Source: Sabethes cyaneus (Eukaryota > Arthropoda > Insecta > Diptera > Culicidae). Taken from it: a DNA stretch of 64,000 nt. Positions 58,165-64,000 of the stretch are shown piece after piece. Position numbers and translations under genes: made by a program. The stretch spans positions 76,521,449-76,585,448 of the forward strand of contig NC_071355.1 of assembly GCF_943734655.1 (NCBI RefSeq), read 5' to 3'. Numbering within the stretch: position 1 is the first letter of the stretch; every line of letters begins with the position of its first letter. Below the pieces are notes generated by a model. That model did no database searches, was not told the origin of the DNA, and saw only the letters and a program-made list of their open reading frames with translations.

Positions 58165-59879
58165 TTCTTTTAATAAAGCGAAAAAAATAACAGTCCAAGG
58201 ATATTGGCTCGAGGAACCGGATTTTTTCTTTTCTGTTTGGTTTTCTTCTGAATTGTTTATTTTGACTTTTTTCTTCTGATTTTTTCGCTTAACTGCCTTT
58301 TCTTTTCTAAGTTTTTACCTTATGACTTCTTCTTTTCTGACTTTTTTCTTCCGGTTTTTTTCTAATTTTTACTCTGCTGACTTTTCTTCTATTGTCTTAC
58401 TCTTGTCTTATCTTTACTATTCTAACTTTTTTTCTCTTTTGAAATTTTATCTTATGATCTTTTCTCTTGCAACTGTTTCTTTTTTTCTGATATATTTTTT
58501 CTGACTTCGCTTTTCTAACTTATCTTTTCTGACTTATCTTTTCTGTCTTACCTTTTCTGACTTATCTTTCATGACTTATCTTTTCTGGCGTTTTTCTCCT
58601 GACTTTTTCTCTTCGGACTTTAACACTACTGGCTATTCAGTTTCACTCTTCTGGATTTTGCTCTTCTAACATTTTCTCTTCTGATTCTTTCTTTTCTGAC
58701 TTATTCTCATTTGATTTGTTTTTCTTCTGACCTTTCCTAATCTTTTTTTTTCTTCTGAGCTTTTCAAATCTGTTTTTCTCTTGTGACTTTTTTTCTGATA
58801 TTTTCTTTTCTAATTTTTTTCTTCTAAATTTTGTTCCACTGACTCAGATAAACAATCTGACTCTATTTCTTCTCAATTTCTCTCTTCTAACTTTATGTCT
58901 TCTGACTTTCTATGTTGAGAATTTGTATCTTGCGAATTTTCTGATCTAACCTGTTCTCTTCTGACTTTGCTGCTTCGACTTTTTTTCTTCTTCTGTGTCT
59001 TTTTCTTTTGACTTTTTCTTATCTGATTTCTCTTTTTTCTCTTTTAATATTTTCTCTCCTGACGCGTTAACTTTCGACTGCTTCTGTCTTGTAACTTTTC
59101 ATCTTTCGTATTTTTTTCTTCTGACTTTTCCTCTTTGGACTTTCTCTCCCCTTTTAAATCATGAAATTTTATCTTGTGACTTTCTCTCTTCTGACTTTAT
59201 ATCTTCTAACACTTTCGCTTCTGACTTTTTCTCTACTGGATTCTGCGCTTCTGATAGTTTCTCTCTTGATTCTGTAACTTCTGTCTTTTTCTTTTCACAT
59301 TGTATAATTTCTATTCTTTTCTCTTCTAACCTTTTCTCTTCCGTTTTTATCATCTGATTTGTTCTCTTTTGAATTTTTTTTCTTCTGGATTTTTATCTTG
59401 TGTTTTTTGCTCTTCTGACTTTTACTCTTCTGGTTTTTTCTCCTCTGGTTATACTCTTCTGACATTTTTTTATCTACTTTTATCTTCTGAATTTTTTCTT
59501 CCGATTTTTTTCTTCTGACTTTCCTCTTCAGACTTCATCTTTTCTGGCCGTTTATCTTGTGAAGTTTTTTCTTGTGTCTTTTTTTCTTGACTATTTCTTT
59601 CTTCTAACTTGTCCTTTTCCGACTTGCTTTCCTGTGACTTTTTCTTATCTGTATTTCTTTTTTCTGGCATTTGTCAGACTTTGCTCTTCTGAGTTTTTGT
59701 CTTCTGACGTTTTATCTTGTAAATTTTCATCTTGCAATTTTTCCTTCTTTGACTTCTCTCCCGCCTTTTTCTCATCGGATTTACACTCGTTTGATTTCTT
59801 CCTTTGGCCTTTTTCTTTTTGATTTCTTCTCTTGAACCTAACAAGGAACATTTTTGTTGCCGTTTTCTTGTTGTTTATG
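58165..59879. repeat. Pyrimidine-rich degenerate minisatellite ('tttttctcttctgac', ~15 bp)
   Basis: About 1.7 kb in which the plus strand is T/C rich with recurring 'cttctgacttttt'. The period is close to 15 bp, a multiple of three, so the minus strand has frames of Lys/Ser/Glu-rich pentads (59159-59353, 59470-59670: 'KSEEK'-like). No start context or domain suggests a real gene. It continues directly into the hexamer array. Confidence 0.8.
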
Positions 59880-60420
59880 TTCTTGTTCTTGTTCTTGTTC
59901 TTGTTCTTGTTCTTGTTCTTGTTCTTGTTCTTGTTCTTGTTCTTGTTCTTGTTCTTGTTCTTGTTCTTGTTCTTGTTCTTGTTCTTGTTCTTGTTCTTGT
60001 TCTTGTTCTTGTTCTTGTTCTTGTTCTTGTTCTTGTTCTTGTTCTTGTTCTTGTTCTTGTTCTTGTTCTTGTTCTTGTTCTTGTTCTTGTTCTTGTTCTT
60101 GTTCTTGTTCTTGTTCTTGTTCTTGTTCTTGTTCTTGTTCTTGTTCTTGTTCTTGTTCTTGTTCTTGTTCTTGTTCTTGTTCTTGTTCTTGTTCTTGTTC
60201 TTGTTCTTGTTCTTGTTCTTGTTCTTGTTCTTGTTCTTGTTCTTGTTCTTGTTCTTGTTCTTGTTCTTGTTCTTGTTCTTGTTCTTGTTCTTGTTCTTGT
60301 TCTTGTTCTTGTTCTTGTTCTTGTTCTTGTTCTTGTTCTTGTTCTTGTTCTTGTTCTTGTTCTTGTTCTTGTTCTTGTTCTTGTTCTTGTTCTTGTTCTT
60401 GTTCTTGTTCTTGTTCTTGT
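59880..60420. repeat. Pure (TTCTTG)n hexanucleotide array, ~90 copies
   Basis: 541 bp without a visible interruption. All plus frames are open (Leu-Val, Phe-Leu, Cys-Ser) and the minus strand reads Asn-Lys; these are artefacts of the array. Confidence 0.99.
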
Positions 60421-61336
60421 TAATATACATGTACTTATACAACAAACTTATCAAAAAAAAGTGCTGTTAAAATGTTAAAATTTCTTTGTGCATATTCCTT
60501 TTGAAAAAGATTCAGTACTTTTAGTTGACGCTAAGAATGTCTCTCTCTCTAACTTAAGCTGGTCATTTTGATCACTTTGCCTTATTTTAAGTCATAACTT
60601 TTGAACCACTGTACCGATTTTAATAATTTTAGTATTATAGCATTAGTTCGCTTTTGTTTTTTTGAGAGGAGCCCAAAAATGTATGTTGTCAAAATCACAC
60701 CTCTTTCTCAGTTGGATTAGTGAGAGTTCAAAAATCACAATTTTTGACTTTTAATAGGCCGTTAAAAATGCATAACTTTTGAATTGATTTCAATGATTTT
60801 GGAGTCATATCATATCTATATCTTAATATCTTAATCTTAATGACGTTTTTAGGAAAAATGCTGAATTGAAGCCTTTAGTTATATCCATCGTACAAATATA
60901 CAAGATTTGAACAAAATTGGGGCTTTTTTAAATTTTGATCGTACTATTTTTCATGGAATGACTGAATGTATACACAATTTACATGCGGTAAAAATGTGTA
61001 TCTGGTATAGTGGTCTATAGTAACATATCTATAAACATCTAAATTTATTGCTACGAGCATAATCGTCACTCTAATATGCATCCAGTAGTTTAAAATCATT
61101 ACCAAACAATCGTCCATTGTGTTTGATACATCATTCATTTTTATGCAGTTCAATTTATAACGTCCCAATTCAGTCAAATTGAAGCTAATACCTACGATTT
61201 ATCTTTCACATTTCAGAACGACACTTGCATGGCACTGTTTGAATGAACGAATGTGTTTAGCAACAATAGCAAACTACAATCCCCGAATCTAGCTCCAAAA
61301 AGTGAATTGCACACAAATTAATTGAATTATTCATGA
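60421..61336. other. Dispersed repeat remnant; no gene
   Basis: 60590-60800 contains two copies of the 'cataacttttgaa' phrase also seen at 11.1, 12.05 and 29.8 kb. The rest up to the putative leader exon is anonymous. Confidence 0.45.
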
Positions 61337-61346
61337 GTGACGGATC

Positions 61347-61614
61347 AGTTTTGCTTCCATAGAGACCCGAAATTGAATCTATTGAAACGCCCGGTTCGGG
61401 CGAACCTGCACTGGCACAAGTTGTGTTCCCGAGGCAAACAGTGTTTCGCCATCAATCTCCGCATGAAAGAGTCACACCGAGTCGCCATCGAGGCCGCTTC
61501 GGAAGCGCACCACCCAAAGTCGTCGCATAGCAGTGAATTTGTGATAGTGAAATCATTCGCATTTGTTTGACAGCTTACAGCGAAAGGACTTCAAAGCATG
61601 TCACATCGCCGCCG
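61347..61614 (+). other. Putative 5' leader exon of the right-edge gene
   Basis: A GC-richer block than its flanks, ending at a donor CCG|GTGAGG (61614/61615). An initiator-like TCAGTT around 61345-61350 could mark the start; no clear TATA box. It contains a 35-codon upstream frame (ATG 61463 to TGA 61570) and another upstream ATG at 61598 whose frame crosses the intron and ends soon after the main ATG. Confidence 0.4.
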
Positions 61615-61687
61615 GTGAGGATTGTAAGAAATTTGATAGGCTTATAGTTGCTTGCTTTTGGTAGAGAAAACAGCTAAACGTTTTCAG
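61615..61687 (+). other. Putative 73-nt intron
   Basis: GTGAGG at the start, 'cagctaaacg' as a branch-point-like site and TTTTCAG at the end. The length fits typical short dipteran introns. Confidence 0.5.
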
Positions 61688-61787
61688 TCCAGCAGCGATC
61701 GTCGGAAGTAACGTAAGAAAGCATGTTGAAGGAAAAAGAAGATGATCAGGAGATATGCAAAGCACCATCACCCACATCGGAGGAAAG
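61688..61787 (+). CDS. First coding exon of an unknown host gene (starts 61723)
   Basis: ATG at 61723 with A at -3; 21 codons plus two bases, 'MLKEKEDDQEICKAPSPTSE' then E and R at the junction. It ends at a strong donor AAAG|GTACGT. Acidic, Lys/Glu/Ser/Pro-rich, disordered in style, no signal peptide. Splicing to 62937 keeps the frame open (AG + G = Arg). The protein family is not recognised; the gene continues past the window. Confidence 0.55.
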
Positions 61788-62936
61788 GTACGTACCAAGC
61801 AAGCGTGTGTAGAGCGGTAACAAGCTTTTCCACTTATATGAGAGACAATGTTTCTGGTTTTTCATGCCGGGACCAGTCTAGGTTGCGTTTGCAAATCAAT
61901 ATCATATGTATGGGAGATTGAGTCTATTCGAACCTAGCAAAAAAATTGAATAAGCAGCTTTCTTGACATGAACTCAACCTTGAATTTGCTTCTTTTGTCG
62001 AGATTTCGTCGTACTCATAACTATAACTAAAACACTAAATTATGCATAACATAATGATATTACAAACCATTGAGCTTCATCTGTGATAATCGAAGAGGAT
62101 ACTTGTTATGGAAGAATTCGGACAGATCTAAACAACACCTACCTCCCGTATTCTTTGTTATTCATCTTGGCTTGCCTTAGGCATACATTTTTCTACTTCT
62201 TCTGCCTTGAATATCAATGCCTTGATTCTTGAGCTCGTGTGGAATTTATCTTTCCGCTGCTTTCACTGGAACTTAAGCTGAACAATTTAAAGCATGCTCC
62301 AATATGTAAACCCCCGCAACGTATTCCATTGTAATTTGTAAATATTATAAAAATCCATCAAGAATGCTCGCCTTCCTGTTACATTCAAAGTTTACCATGC
62401 AACGTACCGCACTCAACCGGAGCCCGGCATCCAAATAAATGTATACCTATACATCTTCTCTGTTGCGCTTTTGTCTAATAATGTTTTTCATCGCAGACGA
62501 CGATAAACACGCCGCCGCAACATTGTGGTAAACTAGAAAAGTTTCTCGCGTCAAATGCCTCACTTAAACTATCAGCAACTCATCCGTCTGCATCCGTTTG
62601 TATCCGCACAATGTTGCACTTTGCACAAACAGGATGCAACGGAAAAGTTACGCCGGCAAAGAACAAAGCACCTACATTTGTTTCGCGTCTAATGAAAGTA
62701 ATCTTTACCGTTGAAAGAATAATTCATCATTGCATTGTGGGTGTTTCGCTTGGATAACAAACTTTTTGCGGTTCTTCTTTATTCTTTTGCAATTCAACTT
62801 TGAGCCACGGAGAGGCGATGTTTCAAAACAGTGAACTCAACTGTATTGTTTTGATTGTCTTGTTGTAGTTTTACACCTAACAATTGGAATAACTATTTAA
62901 TGATTGTTTACTCCTATGTTCTATGTTTATTCTCAG
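61788..62936 (+). other. Putative intron, 1149 bp
   Basis: Bounded by GTACGT and 'tttattctcag'. No other frame or repeat of note inside. Confidence 0.5.
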
Positions 62937-62981
62937 GAAATATTCAAGGGATTCCGAGGTGGACCCTATGGGATCGCAAAG
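62937..62981 (+). CDS. Second coding exon (45 nt) of the right-edge gene
   Basis: Acceptor 'ctcag|G', donor 'AAAG|GTAAGA'. 45 nt, in phase with exon 1, adding 'KYSRDSEVDPMGSQ' and leaving phase 2. A small exon of exact codon multiple could be skipped without frame loss. The product is unknown. Confidence 0.55.
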
Positions 62982-64000
62982 GTAAGAGCGCTATGCTTTA
63001 CATTTTTGCTTTACAATTCGTACTCTACCTTTTGCAATTAGGATATTTAAGGTTCAAAGACGTTTCATTGATATTTTAGTTTTCAAAAAGTTATATTCAC
63101 ACAAATTTATATTTTCCTAAATTCTTAAACAAATTCTAAACAAGAAGTTTCGTCCGATCGGTAGAGTTCTCCGGAAGACTACAAATTAAAAAAGAAGGTT
63201 AAGGTTCATTGCTTTTCTGGCCCGACTTGACAAACTGTCTCTGTTTATGTATGTAAATTCGACCAAACAGTGGTACAATACCAATGGCGTCCCTGAGGTT
63301 CCCAAGTAGTGGAGTCAGGCGCTACAGTCGTTAACTTGACAGTTGAATGACCGTTCAGCCAGGTGAAATCAGCCAGGAAAATGAAAAATCTTCTTCGAGT
63401 ATGTCCGATTTCAATATAGCTTTCGACATTTCTTCAGTAAAAAAATAATTTACCTTTCACAGCACAGGCCAATTGACCGTCGTTATGCTTTATTAAGGTT
63501 CAAACACACGTAATTGAATTCTGGGATCTCAAAAGCATTTTTATTCAAAACAAAAATTATGTTCATGAAACTGTTTTCATTTCGTACTTTGTGTCTGTCA
63601 GAACACAATCACAAATTTTCGTAAACATATTTTTTGTTTTGAACATAAAAACTGTTTTTGAAATTCCGAAAATCAATGGTGCGTGTTTGAACCTTAAAAT
63701 TATTTCACTTTGCATTGCTTAGCCCTGATTAAACAAGAGAAAAAAAGAAAAAGAATGAAACTTGACCAGAATCTCGGAGAGTATCCACACATGTTGACGC
63801 ATTCGAATTAGATTTTATTGCAAATTGCATCAAAAACGCGAAATGCAAAAATCTTGTAAATAGTTTGCAAATAAAATTCCAGCAGCGAGCTGTCAAATAT
63901 TCATCAATCTATCGTAATAAATTAACATAAATAATTGACAGCTCGCTGCTGGGATTTTACCTGGCTGCTACCTGCAAGTTTGTTTTATTTAATTTTCTTT
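62982..64000 (+). other. Putative intron running off the window; no exon seen
   Basis: Starts GTAAGA. Anonymous sequence to the edge, with a hairpin near 63.9 kb (listed separately). Confidence 0.4.
63873..63958. repeat. 24-bp inverted repeat, 86-nt hairpin
   Basis: 63873-63896 ('...ccagcagcgagctgtcaa') pairs with 63935-63958 ('ttgacagctcgctgctgg...') with one mismatch; the loop is 38 nt. 'acctggctgctacctg' follows. Probably the remains of a foldback MITE. Confidence 0.7.

Noticed and set aside
59645..60478. Long frames of Asn-Lys, Leu-Val, Phe-Leu and Cys-Ser repeats (189-269 codons)
   Set aside because: All frames of a pure hexanucleotide array are open; no codon bias, start context or domain.

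Overview
The window looks like a stretch of a large, AT-rich, transposon-filled insect genome, most likely a culicine (Aedes-like) mosquito. That call is an inference from the mix of element types (degenerate Jockey-like and other non-LTR elements, two tRNA-derived SINEs, Helitrons with A^T insertion, several MITEs, a Ty3/gypsy element) and from short introns with insect-like splice signals; no species-specific gene was recognised. Almost all of the window is repeats and intergenic or intronic DNA.

Layout. 1-9.8 kb: a truncated Helitron piece at the left edge, a TA-bounded MITE-like element with 'CAGTACCGG' termini (4.9-5.9 kb), a degenerate ~150-bp tandem repeat (7.1-7.6 kb) and a complete non-autonomous Helitron (7868-9811). 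10-13.6 kb: a well-preserved MITE with ~62-bp inverted repeats and a TAA duplication, dispersed repeats and a broken non-LTR reverse transcriptase. 13.6-24 kb: mostly anonymous DNA, one possible small exon, a Jockey-like pseudogene split by a SINE with a 15-bp target duplication, two MITE-like elements and a second SINE. 24-29 kb: two degenerate non-LTR elements abutting on the minus strand, then a 1-kb A-rich degenerate minisatellite. 29-34 kb: no supported gene.

34,558-48,150 is the centrepiece: a 13.6-kb, very young Ty3/gypsy LTR retrotransposon with 1392-bp LTRs that differ by one base seen by eye, a 4-bp AAGT target duplication, a tRNA-Lys type primer-binding site, gag and pol joined by a canonical A AAA AAC -1 slippery site, and an intact PR-RT-RNaseH-IN polyprotein. 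Three things are unusual. (1) The leader, gag and start of pol are directly duplicated (2991 bp twice, apparently identical) with a 20-bp filler between them. (2) The 1.8 kb between pol and the 3' LTR carries no env but has, on the opposite strand, a tiny gene-like unit: strong Kozak ATG, a 45-nt intron with consensus splice sites, a 57-codon spliced frame and AATAAA at the stop. (3) Next to it lies an array of six ~120-bp repeats, most of which carry an inverted repeat whose two arms change together between copies, as expected of selected hairpins.

48-61 kb: a Jockey RT scrap, a partial copy of the 10.4-kb MITE, a miRNA-sized hairpin, a second complete Helitron (56,203-58,164), a 1.7-kb pyrimidine-rich degenerate minisatellite and a pure 541-bp (TTCTTG)n array. 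61.3-64 kb holds the only convincing host-gene signal: the 5' end of a plus-strand gene with a leader, a 73-nt intron, a short first coding exon and a 45-nt second coding exon in compatible phase, running off the right edge. Its product was not recognised.
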